A stretch of DNA of 64,000 nucleotides from Blattamonas nauphoetae (lineage: Eukaryota; Preaxostyla; Oxymonadida): NCBI GenBank assembly GCA_033064195.1, contig JARBJD010000241.1, positions 51,855 to 115,854 of the forward strand. Reading direction: 5' to 3'. Each line of letters begins with the position of its first letter. Within the stretch, counting starts at the first letter, position 1. A program made the translations under genes and the position numbers. Below the pieces are notes generated by a model. It had not been told where the DNA came from and ran no database searches. It worked only from the letters and a program-made list of their open reading frames with translations. Shown here one piece after another: positions 20,101 to 30,516 of the stretch.

Positions 20101-23068
20101 TTCACTGACGGCTTCGAAGGATGGAGTGATTGTGATTGTGAAAGGATTTGCTCTGAAACAAGACACGACAAGGATGATTGTTTCGTCGTCAGATGGAAGA
20201 GAGATTGAGAGTGATGGGAAGATTGAAGTGAAAAGCGAGTCAGAATGCTGGATTAGCTTCAAAACGAGCTGGGAAGAAAACACGACTCATCTTGAGTTCC
20301 TGAAGACATACACACTGAATATTGGGAAAGGTGGATCGAGCGAATTGATCATCACGCCAGATTTGTCCTTCACTGTTCCTTCTGGTCCAATTGTCGCATC
20401 TATCTCAGCTCCTCTCACTTGCTCGTCGTCTTCATTCTCAGTTGGGATTGTAGGGACAGACCTGCCGATTGAATCTGGGTTCATAGTGGAACTGGTTGGT
20501 GGTCTCTCGTTTCTGGTTGATTTCACATCGACTACAACAGGAAATGGAAAGATCTCAGCGAATCTGCCTGGACAGATACAATTCAACACTGACTATTCCG
20601 TGAAATCAGTGATGATGGGTGATCGAAATCTGAAGTGCGACTCTGTCTCGTTCCGAACACCGCTTGGACCGACATTGGTGGATGTGAAAGCAGATCTGAA
20701 TGCATCTAACATCAACAATGTGATTGTGACGCTGGAATCAGTTCGAATGCCTGTTGGAGAGATGACCCTCACAGTTCAAGAAGGCAGTTCGACTGCAATT
20801 CCACTCACTGTCTCGTTCGTTTCTTCAGAAGTTGGATCTGTTGAGGTTGTCGTTTTCGGAGGATCATCACTGAAATATGGAACAACCTACAAAGTTGTGA
20901 GTCTGACGTCATCCTCCCTTCACAGCTCGCTGGACGGGACGATCACATTCAAAACGCCAGCCGCCCCTCCTCGGATCAAAACAGCGTCGTGTTCTCTGGT
21001 TGGAGAATGGAAGCGAGATGGGGAGGTTGTCCTGACTGGAGAAGCCTTCCCAGCGGGCACACCGTTCTCGATATCAGTGGACGAGATTGATGAAACTGGA
21101 GTTGTGATTCCGGGGACGAATCCCAACGAACTGTCAGACACGTTTGATGGAGTGATTGGTGACCCTGCTCTGACAACTCACACTCTGTCGATCACACTCT
21201 TCCCGGTTCCCCAAAAGATGAAATATTCTTGCCGTTACAGAATCACATCTCTGTCGATCTCTGCAGTTCCGACAGCCGTTGAACAGACCGCAGTCTTCAA
21301 GGTTCCAGCCGAACCATCTCGTCTCATCTCCGTCGCCCCACTTCTGACCACCTCTCTCGAAACTGTCTCTCTCTCCTTGGGAGGACGATACTTTGCTGTT
21401 GAATTTTTCATAATGAGACTGCAAGTCACTTCACCAACACTAGGCTCGCCATTTGAAGTCAAATGCTCGACAGTATCTGAAACAGAACTGGAAGTGTCAC
21501 TTCCGATTTCGAGCTCTGATCCATCGAGTGTGGAGTTTGGAGATGTGTTGTCTGTTCTTTCTCTGAAAAGCGAGTCTTCTTCAGCGATTCTGGAGATTTC
21601 GACATTCTCGATTCCTCATCCGCCTCGTGTTGGCACTGCGTCGTTCTCGTTCTGCTCGAACCTGAACACGACGTTCTCTGTCACTCTTCATGGAACTGAC
21701 CTTCCCTCGAACGAACGATTCCTGGTTGTCCTCGACTCCGACCATTCATTCGAAATTGTCTTCACAAACTCACGTTCTGGGACGAGTGCTGAAATGAGAA
21801 TAGGAAAAGCAGATTATTTTCAATACGACACCGAATATCGAATTATATCGATCAGAAATGAAGAAACTGGGCAAGTTGTGTTCGTTGACTCTTCTGTGAC
21901 ATTCACGACTGGAACACAACCAAAACAGATTGTTGTGTTCGTCGACTCATCTTCAACCCGTTCCTCACCATCCTGCGGAAGCGAAAATGACCCGTGCGCC
22001 ACAGTTAATGCTGGATGGCAAGTCGGAATCATGAAGACGGAAGGAAAGGAGGTTCAGTTGGCTGTGATCGGAGAAGGGACACTGGTTGCGAGGATGCATG
22101 TTGGGAATGCAGCAGTGCGAATACGCGGAATTACACAGTCGCGAAGCAGAATCTCCATCTCGACCGAAAATGGATCGTCGTTGGTTGGATCATCGACTGA
22201 AAAGGAAGACGATTGGAACGATGCGAAAGGAATCGTGAATGTGGAAAAAGGACGAGTTGAAATTGACTCGATCATCATTGTTCTCCCAAGCCAGTCACTG
22301 CTTCGGTCAGCAAACCAACCGCTCGCACTCGTGTGGGGACGAGGACTAATCACGATCACATCAACAAGAGTGCGACAGGAAGGACAGGGCACGGTGTGGA
22401 TGGGGTTGGTTGACCAGATTGGGGGCGAGCTGTGTCTGTCGGATGTGTCAGCGGAAGACATGTCACTTGGACCAGAACTGGTGTTGGTGAGAGGAGAAAG
22501 CGGAAGGAAGGAACTGGTGATGGTCGTGTCTGAATGGAAGACAAGAAATGTTCGGAGCACAAACAGACCTCATCTGTTCTTCGCCTCTGTCTGCGAAACA
22601 TCTCAGATCACACTGTCGGATTCTTCATTTTTCGAGACAGCGCTGGAAGGGGAGAGTTCGGAGGCAGAAGAAAGAGGAGTGGTGTCGATTGTGACTGCTC
22701 AGAAGACAACACGTTTGGAAGACTGCTCGTTCACAAACTGCCTCTCATCCATTTCAGGCCTCGACAGCTCAATCCTCAGCATCGCGACCACACGCACCTC
22801 GTCTGCGTGTGACGTGGCCATCGCTCGATGTTCCTTCACTCGACACTCCACATCGACATCGTCCCCATTTGTCCACATCGTTGTTGGAACAAACCTCGCT
22901 CGGATTGTGTTGAACGAGAGTCGTTTCTTGGCAGGTGTAGGCCTGTTCGTCATCGGAACAGCATCGTCGAACGGCGGTGTGCTTGTCCAGTACGAGTCCA
23001 GTCTCCCGATTGTGGTTCGTCAGAGAGTGGAGTTTCGAGGATGTGCTCTGGAGGTGCGCAGAGGATGA
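17147..23068 (+). CDS. Giant secreted surface protein: beta-helix, Ig-like/IPT-like repeats, second beta-helix
   Basis: An uninterrupted 1973-codon frame. A short hydrophobic start (MILILISIS) suggests a signal peptide. Residues to about 630 form a right-handed beta-helix region with repeated S/T-x-S-x-F-x-x-C turns (TQTFTSCTFRH, LTITKCAFHNC, LTVSQTSFAEC). About nine modules of 90-105 residues follow, each opening with a variant of EPARLxSI and closing with Y-x-V-x-S and F-x-T/V-P. A second beta-helix begins at VFVDSSSTRSSPSCGSENDP and ends at the stop. There is no transmembrane helix, unlike the paralog at 25862-33649, so it is secreted, loosely attached, or truncated. N-glycosylation sites are frequent. 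Adhesion or environmental sensing is inference. Confidence 0.85.
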   Translation: MILILISISSMSTCRDGTNLSLSDYQSTFLPLSEALRLQQLLPNVDLRNEPVVFELDEGSFHTDGYHIVSQKVEIVGRNTMIVHSHQSQQLSTNNEQTNPSIFNQKSHSSIFIVTNSSVTLKSLILSVWKEGRVCFVDSSDVRLMRCRIGSSMECSPLVVSQSKSSRSTTITIMNCSHDSSESSFLHPFVGLDRNTHPNDLSSTNNKQTDQSSEGTISVIGSNLSFSLSLIGKSGPLLEMDKNHQTEIKRTDGQPNQEICSTTLISSSFVNVSSLTFGCAMTTNRYHLTQKVIGCSMLRSTDHFCGTAIRDMNMGGNVLCSNSSFAHCSSASDQNITLGGRFQYSSSMTASTQTFTSCTFRHMMSTTSSTDKVGGAAIALDFTLTYLTITKCAFHNCTVTGNNGNGGALFFQGTGTAFSPHPTLTVSQTSFAECSATHGGGAITVYSVPTIAISASFFWGNSGRIGGVFHHQHISSFSTSNSSFVDNQADYGGVCYSPTPVSYLFTDVVFRDNVKKQGNTGSDLYICQLDSVEMPAANFTRCDSSSATPTIYFSGNSSSDSTLLGRVSLSFGVLSCSVSHSVTTSTVTISTMHAVNGVMSVLLSGGLVARLVFVTFGSTDSTTGTGTTTTTVLQSTHTYYLEAAALAGFTHESSLIDADASLLNPNTTKIDITGMKLVSGSYSMLVMDTTGTQANITLTVSNSTELSTVVSLYPITAAKLQFGTEYTVLSVLRGTTKVFVKDGLSFATPDEPARIIGIWVELDSSGNSTNIVVRGRQIPQGTYTLKLDSSTGPSFEVSFSDALSEERNSSVASVSIFGDQPVLSFNTAYSIFSFTSTVAPLTSILIDANPNSFIVSEPSRITSLVISEWSDSSKTTATLTMTGRALIPNTDYKMHLKGLPKTTSSTATNTEADIRTVTMRTDSSVPSESVSKAIEFYPHASAELLFGYEYEVDSVSLDGSTLLQNSGLSFFTPDEPARLSSIESCSLTASKDGVIVIVKGFALKQDTTRMIVSSSDGREIESDGKIEVKSESECWISFKTSWEENTTHLEFLKTYTLNIGKGGSSELIITPDLSFTVPSGPIVASISAPLTCSSSSFSVGIVGTDLPIESGFIVELVGGLSFLVDFTSTTTGNGKISANLPGQIQFNTDYSVKSVMMGDRNLKCDSVSFRTPLGPTLVDVKADLNASNINNVIVTLESVRMPVGEMTLTVQEGSSTAIPLTVSFVSSEVGSVEVVVFGGSSLKYGTTYKVVSLTSSSLHSSLDGTITFKTPAAPPRIKTASCSLVGEWKRDGEVVLTGEAFPAGTPFSISVDEIDETGVVIPGTNPNELSDTFDGVIGDPALTTHTLSITLFPVPQKMKYSCRYRITSLSISAVPTAVEQTAVFKVPAEPSRLISVAPLLTTSLETVSLSLGGRYFAVEFFIMRLQVTSPTLGSPFEVKCSTVSETELEVSLPISSSDPSSVEFGDVLSVLSLKSESSSAILEISTFSIPHPPRVGTASFSFCSNLNTTFSVTLHGTDLPSNERFLVVLDSDHSFEIVFTNSRSGTSAEMRIGKADYFQYDTEYRIISIRNEETGQVVFVDSSVTFTTGTQPKQIVVFVDSSSTRSSPSCGSENDPCATVNAGWQVGIMKTEGKEVQLAVIGEGTLVARMHVGNAAVRIRGITQSRSRISISTENGSSLVGSSTEKEDDWNDAKGIVNVEKGRVEIDSIIIVLPSQSLLRSANQPLALVWGRGLITITSTRVRQEGQGTVWMGLVDQIGGELCLSDVSAEDMSLGPELVLVRGESGRKELVMVVSEWKTRNVRSTNRPHLFFASVCETSQITLSDSSFFETALEGESSEAEERGVVSIVTAQKTTRLEDCSFTNCLSSISGLDSSILSIATTRTSSACDVAIARCSFTRHSTSTSSPFVHIVVGTNLARIVLNESRFLAGVGLFVIGTASSNGGVLVQYESSLPIVVRQRVEFRGCALEVRRG

Positions 23069-23270
23069 ACAAAACGGACGAAGGGCGATGGCTTCGGGGT
23101 TGATTGACTGTCGGTGGATCATAGAAATCTGATTTGACATTCTCTTGATTATCGTTTGATTTCATCTCAGGATTCAGCCATGTTCGTTCGACAGAAACAA
23201 AAGAGTTGAATGGTTCTGGGCAAATGTCGAGTTGGTGGGCCAAAAAATTCTAAGTTGAGAAAAAAAATGA
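23069..23270. other. Short spacer with Pol III-type T-run on the minus strand
   Basis: Between the surface-protein stop and the distal half of the split tRNA. It includes eight consecutive A (23260-23267), which on the minus strand is a T-run just after the tRNA 3' end, as expected for a Pol III terminator. Confidence 0.5.
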
Positions 23271-24802
23271 GGACGCTGGTATACTGCCCGACACGACCAC
23301 CTGATCCGGCTGTAATTTTTGCTTTTTGATAGAACAAGTGAGAGTTGAGAGTTCATTTTCCACTATCATCAACTGTCTTGAGTTATACGTCTCTGTGATT
23401 TTTTTGGAAGATCAACAGTGAAAAATAAGAGAGAATGACATGAAATGCAACTGTAGGGGGACATACTCCGAACGACATGACACGTGATTCACATCCGATA
23501 TCACCCCTGAATGGATCCCAGATGGTGAATGTCTAGTGAAAGATAGTAGCAGATTGAATGAAGAAAAGGAAAAGGAAGACACATGTCAACTCGTTCGCTC
23601 CATGTCTCTGTCAATGTAGTATCCAAGGACACCGATGCGCCGAACACCGACGATTAACAGTTAGTCGTGAAATGAAAAGGCCAGCCACAGCACGAAACCA
23701 TCAAGACTTTGCATACTGTTCGAATTGGATTCAAAACGTGTCATACAGTTCAGCTGTTCATCGAAAGAGAGACATCAAAATCAAAAAATCACACTGTTTC
23801 TTCCAACGATTTGTCAAAGTGTCTCGAATTGGTCTTCACAAATCGCACAGAGTTCCTCGCATTCTTCTCCATCATTTTCATAATCGCTGCGTCTGTGGAA
23901 ATGAGACTCTTTCAAAATGTTTCTTTCATGAGCTTTGTCAGTTTGGCGATGTGAAGAATCTGTGTGAGAGAGGACTCGAGAAATTCAAGAAGTCATCCAG
24001 ATAAAAGACACACCATGCTGAGAATCTGGGTTGTGTGATCATCCCAGCAAACTTGGGATTTGGTGATGTACTGGGATTAGTTGAAACTGAAAACTTGTCG
24101 TGACGGAAGAGATCATTGACGGAGAACAATGCCGTGATCCTTCATCACATTTCGCACTGAGGGAAGGATGGACCCTCACCACCACTCACGGGTCCTTCTC
24201 AGTGATTGTGTTAGTTGAAACAAGAAAAAAGATAAAACTTCCAAGAATCAAACATGTCAATATCGGTCAGAAATACCTTCAAACACTATTTACCGACTTT
24301 TAACCTCATCAAACACATTTCGTGAACGCTTGTATCAAGTCTTTTTGAAAATTATGCGAATTACGTCACAAGGGACTAACTTTGTCTAAAAATCGTGCGA
24401 GGTGAGAAGCCGATCCCACAAGAAAGAAATTATCACAGCGTTCTCTCATTCAATGACTGCCACCTCGAGTGTTACTCTCATAAAGTTGAAACAAGTTAAA
24501 GTTAGAGGGATCGAGCAGGATGAAGTGAATCACGTGTCATGTCGCGAGGAGTATGTCCATCATTTTTTTTGTTTTACAGTTTTCACGTCATTCAGAATTT
24601 TTTGGTGTCCAATTTTTTGTCACAAGGTGTCTACCTCTCTAAATTATCATTGAAAGAAAATTAAAACACATTGTCTCTCTATTCAGAAAAATATCACCGT
24701 TTTACAGCCGGATCAAGTCGTCGTGTCGGGCAGTATAGGTCTTGAACCCGCGTCCTCAAGCTTTACAAGCGGGCGATCTACCGATTGCACCACGCAAGCG
24801 TC
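23271..24802 (-). tRNA. tRNA gene split by a transposon (anticodon loop reads as Tyr GTA or Thr TGT)
   Basis: Minus strand, first part 24802-24736: 5' acceptor GACGCTT, A-box-like TGGTGCAATCGG, anticodon loop TTGTAAA (or CTTGTAA), variable AGGAC, B box GGTTCAAGACC. The sequence then runs into a TIR element. Beyond the element, 23279-23271 reads CCAGCGTCC followed by a T-run. Dropping the element and one TA gives AGCGTC pairing perfectly with GACGCT of the 5' end, and a T-arm with 5-bp geometry (one mismatch). Some stem pairs in the anticodon arm are mismatched, so it may have been degenerate or intron-bearing before insertion. Isotype is uncertain. Confidence 0.6.
23282..24735. mobile_element. 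1.45-kb TIR element inserted in a tRNA gene
   Basis: The ends are inverted copies starting TACTGCCCGACACGAC and continuing to about 35 bp (...CCGGCTGTAA). TA dinucleotides flank it (23280-23281, 24736-24737), the duplication typical of Tc1/mariner/pogo elements. The interior has no transposase; a frame at 23558-24004 is basic and Cys/His-containing but not recognisable. It is probably non-autonomous. Confidence 0.75.
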
Positions 24803-25375
24803 GAGCGTGATCTGAATTTGGGTGTTTTATTGGTAGATGTGTTCCATTGTGTCACTTCACCATAAACCATGATCAAACACAATTTAATGACAAATTATGA
24901 TGAAATGACAGATAAAAGGGTAAAATTAACCGAGAAAGCGAAAAGTTGAAGTGATAGTGTTCACCAATCGCTCTCAACAGTCAGGATCAACCTCTCTTGG
25001 AATGCGTGGTGACGATCTCGACACTATCATCAAAATTTTAATAAACAGACGTTCTCATCACTATATGGAACCAATTCTGATGAGAGGACGGGATAGTTGA
25101 AAAAAAACGACCAGACGCACCTCGATCACTTGCGGCCCACCAAGTCAACACTTGCCTGGTTCTGGATCTGTGAGGGGATAATGAGAATTAGCAGAGAAAC
25201 ATAGATACTGTCAGATGAGGGCATCAGGGTTGTTTGTGGTTCCTTAATATGGGGATTGGATCGACAAGAACACATTGAATGGACGAAGCAGAATGTTCAG
25301 TCATGCGAAAGGTTTGCGCAAGGACAATCAAATTATTCTTTGCTTTTCGATCTAAATCTTCCATCAAATCCAATA
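24803..25375. other. Gene-free stretch
   Basis: No coding frame, RNA gene or repeat that I can support between the split tRNA and the MITE at 25376. Confidence 0.45.
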
Positions 25376-25784
25376 TCAGGGATCCAAGGATCCAGGGAAC
25401 TTTCCCCAAATACACTATTAAGGGAGATAGTATTCACAGCTTCACAAATTATGCTCCTTTCTCAAAACTAAACGACCGGGGAAGACTTTTGAGAGAGCTG
25501 GATACGTGGTGTTACAGAATACTAAATTGAACAGCTTGTAACAATTTTTTGCGATGAGCAAATTTTGATCGGACACATTGCCGAAGTTGAGTCTTTTTTC
25601 AGTGATCCACTTTCGTATGAGCAGTGATCCAATTGAGTTGTTAGTCACACCATCTCTCTATCTTCGTGTCTATCCAAACATATCCTCTCGGTTATGTATT
25701 TGACAAAAGTCTGAGAAAGTGAATCGTAGAAAAACCCCTTAATAGTGTTTTTGGGGACAGTTCCCTGTGTCCTTGGTACCCTGA
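25376..25784. mobile_element. pogo-type MITE, 409 bp
   Basis: Left end TCAGGGATCCAAGGATCCAG continues as GGAACTTTCCCC...CACTATTAAGGG; the inverse of the right end reads TCAGGGTACCAAGGACACAG then GGAACTGTCCCC...CACTATTAAGGG, so the TIRs are about 45-50 bp. TA flanks both sides (25374-25375, 25785-25786). The left end matches the start of the truncated transposase element at 53536 over roughly 85 bp. It ends 77 bp before the start of the surface-receptor gene, so it may now lie in that gene's promoter. Confidence 0.85.
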
Positions 25785-27920
25785 TACCTTGATTTGTCTC
25801 AAACTAAGGGTGTCCAAACTTCTGATCACTTCTTCATCATCGTTCGATACTCGTTTAATTTTTGATGATCATCATAATCACGCTATTACGATTCGCTCAC
25901 TCTCTGGATGCTGTTTGCAGGGATTTTCAGACCGTCTTTGCTGAACAATCGAACCGAAACTGGAACGACATGAACTCTGAGCAAACAGTGATCCAGTTCG
26001 AATCAGGATGGTTTTCGACAGAATCATTTGAGATCATTTCGACTCGGATGGATTTGCGTGGAAACATGACCCGTCTATCAATTGCTGAAGAATCCTCAAA
26101 ACCAAAAATCGAATCTCTGAAGACAAACACCGTGCATGATAGCAATGTTGGCAACCCTCCCAAGCTGTGGTTGCTAGATGTGCAGAACAGCACACTGTGG
26201 ATGACATCGTGGTGTCTGGATGTGGAACAAGCTGGATGCTCAGCGTGTGTGATTTCGTCGTCTGATTTGACAATCGCCGGAAGCGAGATCATTTCAAACA
26301 TGGAATGCTCACCGTTCATTGTAGCATGCGAATTGGATGTACACGGGTGCCAAATCCAGATTATCCGCAGCACTCACAAATCGACATCGAATCTGGTTCT
26401 TCCACTTGTGGGGACGTCTCAACACCCGCATCGGATTGATGTTGGATTGCAAATTCAGAATGATGCCATATCAGCCAATGAATCACGTCAATACCTGTCG
26501 ATTAGTGGAGTTGGACTTTCGATGACCAACCAACACTTTCAACTTGGGACTGGTCCTCTTTTCACGTTCCACTCTCGTCGTGCCTTCGACTGTTCGATGG
26601 ATGTGGAAACGAGTCTCCTCGAAAGCAGTTTGGTGAACATTTCATCATCTCCATCCTCGCCAGGCAAGCCAGTGTTTGGGAGTGAAGTGTGTCAGCGAGT
26701 GGTTGGGAGTTGCGTTCAGAAGAGCACGAACCACGACAGCGGGACAGGAATGATGGATCCGAACTTGGGAGGGAATCTGGTGTGTCTGAACACTTCCTTC
26801 TCGTCGTGCATCCGCGAGCGGAACATCCCTCTCGACTACTCCTTCGAAAACCGAACCAACAACGTTCTTGGTCGATTCGCCTTAAACTACACATCAGACG
26901 CCACTTCCGTCACGTTCACTCTTTGCACATTCAAACACATGGAAGCCTATGTCAATGTCCCTCCACCAAGCAATGGAACAGGAGCTTGGATCGCTTTTGA
27001 CGGCGGAGCAGCAATCGGTCTTCGCGGCACAAAATCGACGCTCGCAATCACATCCTGCTTCTTCCACAGCTGCGGGTGCATGTTGAATTCAGACAAAGGT
27101 GGTGCAGTTTTCTTCGCGGATTTGATCGACTCTGTACCTCCAATCTCCGTCACTGGCTCCTCTTTCACTGGCTGTTTCCTGTACGATCGGTCCTCATACA
27201 ACAGCGCAGGAAGTCTGTATATAGCAAGCACACAATCCGCGTTGATCGATCGCTGTTTCTTTGACAATTCGGATGCCTATTCGGACGGTGCTCTTTACAT
27301 CCGCTCCGAAGACGTCACAGTTGCGTACTGTTCGTTCGTCAGATGTTATGCGGAAATGCAATCTGGAGCTCTCACACTCAGAGGCGTGGTGTCGCTGTCT
27401 CTCTTCTCCTGTGTCTTCAGAGAATGTTCCAGCACAAATGATCCAAGCGGAAAGGACGTGTATTTCTCTTACAATGCATCAACCCAAATCACGACTGACA
27501 TGATCCAATTCTGTGATTCCACCTCGGGGGCACCGAATGTGTATTTTTACACCGATAAAGTGGCTGACGACTCTCTCATCCCACAGATCACACCAATTCA
27601 CATTGTCCAGCCTGTGACTGTCTCATTCACGGGAGCCCAAGCAACCGTGACAGTAAAGACTGATAAAGAGATCAGTGGAACGATGGGAGTGCTGCTGGAA
27701 GGATCGAATGTTCCTCGACTCGTCCATGTCGTGTTTGGAACACCAACAGCAAAGTCGACCATCGGAACAGTCGTCGTCTCATCAGGAGCACAAGGGGTTC
27801 TTCCGAGTGCAACATACAAGCATCGCAAGTCGGCTTTGGCAACAGCTCAATTCTTTCAGCCAACCGTTCGAAGAGCTGCCGCCACACTAAATGATTTAAC
27901 AACTACAAAGATTGTGTTGA

Positions 27921-28564
27921 TAGTGGTGTTAGAAACCCGCTCTGGTCCATAAACCCGCAACCAGCGTGATAAAACCGCCACTTGTTTCATGATGTGTTAT
28001 CTTTCTCTCATATCCTCTTTTATTTGACTTAAAGCGCATTTTATGATGAAATAAAAACAAGAATCCATCAGAGAGAAGTGAACTTGGAGGCAATGGGCCT
28101 GTTTTCAAATCAAGATGTGTCAAATCCAACACTGGATCTGATTCATGAGATCCTTCTGAAGAAAAAGTGTTTCCGGACAAAGAACCCTCCTCAAAAGGAC
28201 CACTCAATCAACTCAAATGATCGTTTTCCATCAATTTGTTCGAAAAGGATTCTGAGGAAGAAGAGAACACAATGAAACGAAAAAGACACATTGCCCACGT
28301 CAACTGTCAACAAAGAACGATGTGCACGACAACAAATCCAGAATGAAGAGGGATATGATGCCAGCGAACCATCTCGAGAATGATCTGTGTTGGTTTCGTC
28401 ACTTCACAGTTATTTGTGTTTTATTGTATTCGGAAAAGTGAGAAAAATAGAGGGCAATGTGAAGAAATGGTGAAAGAACGTGATTATGACGAAGATCGTT
28501 CGGTTGCGGTTTTTTGGACTCCCGTTGCGGCTTTCTGAACGCGGGCGGGTTTCTAACACTACTA
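27921..28564. mobile_element. TIR element 1 inside the receptor gene, 644 bp, 3-bp TSD
   Basis: Left end TAGTGGTGTTAGAAACCCGC; inverse of right end TAGTAGTGTTAGAAACCCGC. TGA flanks both sides (27918-27920, 28565-28567). Removing the element and one TGA gives a continuous reading frame (V-L-T-G-F) that aligns with I-T-G-M in the intact paralog. Three-bp duplications are known for Harbinger and CACTA elements; no transposase is present, so the superfamily is open. Confidence 0.85.
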
Positions 28565-29658
28565 TGACAGGGTTTTGTCTGGGCAGAGGAAGCTATTCGA
28601 TGCTGGTTGAGAACGGAGGAAGCGAGTTGAACATCACACTCAGTTGGTCCGAATCGACGAAAGCTTTGACAGCAGCAGCACCTCTCTCTACAGAATCAGC
28701 AGAAGGGAGACTGGAATGGGCGACAGAATACGAAGTGACGAAAGTTCTTTGGATTCCCGAAGATGTACCAACGGTGCAAGAAGTTGCGATTGCAGGCAAG
28801 GTCACTTTCACCACTCCTCCAGAGCCGCCCGCACTCACCTCGTTCCTGCTTGATAGATACGACGAACAAAAGAAGGTTGTGTACTTCAACCTGACCGGGA
28901 TGCGTTTGGATCCAAAAGCAACTTACAAAGTTGGGCTGAGTGCGTCAGCCAGCGTGAATCACACGATTGATATGAAATACAGCACAACGAATGGGAAGTG
29001 GGAGGGATCAGCAGTTCTCTATCCTTCGTCTGACGCTAAACTGATCTATGGAACGAATTACAAAGTGTATTCATTCAAGAGCGGAACCGATCCGATAGAA
29101 TTACTCAGAGACGCTCTTCCCGACATTGAAATCATCCCCGAACCGGCCCGTCTCGAAAATGTTTGGCATTATTCATTTTCAACTGATGTCAAACTGATAC
29201 TGACTACTCACCTTCTTTCACCAGGAGCAGAGTACTTGCTGAATGTGAGTGGAACACCCAGAGCGTCAGGATCGAGTGAGCTGCACAACACAATACTCAC
29301 TGTGACTGCGCAGCAAGCCACAAGAACTGAACATTATGCGAAACTCTATCCTTTTGCTGATGCTCAGCTTCTTTTTGGGCATGACTACACAATAATTGAG
29401 ATGAAACGAAAGAATGATTCGTTGCCTGTGCTGATTAATCCATCATCCAATTCTTTCACAACTGGTGACGAACCGCTGCGTCTGACACGGTTCGAAGTGA
29501 GCCACAATGACAGCGAGAAGAAAACAGTTACGTTTGTGATGGAAGGTCGAGTCTTGGATCAGACAAAACAGTACACAGTTATATTGAGAGAGTCAAAGAA
29601 CAATCGTTCCATTTCGGTGACCCACAAGTCGGATGGAAAGTGGGAGGGATCTGCAGTT

Positions 29659-30516
29659 GGGAGATTATTTTTGAAAGGTTGCAAAACACTATGGAGCGTC
29701 ACCAAAAAATATTTTTTGCCCAATTACCGTTCACCTGTGTAATAGACAGAAAACAGGCAAATTCGTGGAATTAAAGTTCGATCGCGTTCGATATCGTCAT
29801 TTTTTGTTGAAGACAATTTTGCACACTTTTTATCACAGAACAAGTTCAAAAAGAGAGAAATGATGGAAAACGGCGTAAAAAGCTCATTCTGTGTGAAAGA
29901 ACCAACACAAGGTCATCTATTGGAGAAAAAGTCACAAAATGTTCGAGGAGACATATTCAACAGACTTGATAAGATTAGTCTTGGAAATTTCAGAAAGTGT
30001 CCGGACGATGCGGTTTGTGATAAATTGTGAAGGAAAAACGAGCATGAGAGGAATTGTAGCAGTGGGAGGTAGATCGAAAAGAGTGAATCGAATTTGACGG
30101 TGTACAACGAGAAATTTCTGAAACAAAAGGAGAAATAGAGCGAAAACAGTCCAAAACGTTCAATCATGCGATTCTTGAGAGATCCTTATGGCTCCTGAGA
30201 TTTGGTTTGCGACGAGACAAAAAAGTGCTGAGTTTCAGCACATGAGAACAAAAAACAATACATACAGTCTGATCTACATCCAATACGCTGGTTGAGACGG
30301 GTCGGATCATCTAGATTCATAATCAAATCACGTTGGATGGTGAGAAGGAGCCTGAACTTTGAATCGGAAAGATATGATGCGAGAATGAAGAAAAGTTGAA
30401 TATCAAACCTTAATGATGTCGATAGTGGCTGGACCTGTGAACTGGGAGGATTTCTGAGAGATCCTCAACTTCAATACGAAAGGGAGACGCATGCAACTTT
30501 TGAAAAATAATCACCC
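29659..30516. mobile_element. TIR element 2 inside the receptor gene, 858 bp, 4-bp TSD
   Basis: Left end GGGAGATTATTTTTGAAAGG; inverse of right end GGGTGATTATTTTTCAAAAG, extended to TTGCA on both sides. AGTT flanks (29655-29658, 30517-30520). Removing the element plus one AGTT restores G-S-A-V-L-Y-P, the same motif found earlier in the same gene. A 4-bp duplication is unusual and fits Sola- or Ginger-type elements; no transposase is visible. Confidence 0.8.

Noticed and set aside
18013-22953. Many 60-170-codon frames on either strand within the giant surface-protein gene
   Set aside because: They follow the codon periodicity of the 1,973-codon frame and have no protein features of their own.
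24100-24303. A gene within the 1.45-kb element in the tRNA
   Set aside because: Short frame without any motif, no splice support, and in a region expected to be non-coding.
27921-30516. The two inserts in the receptor gene as introner-type introns
   Set aside because: I tested GT donors and AG acceptors near each end. None of the simple combinations restores the reading frame, whereas deletion of element plus one target duplication does, so these are insertions rather than introns.
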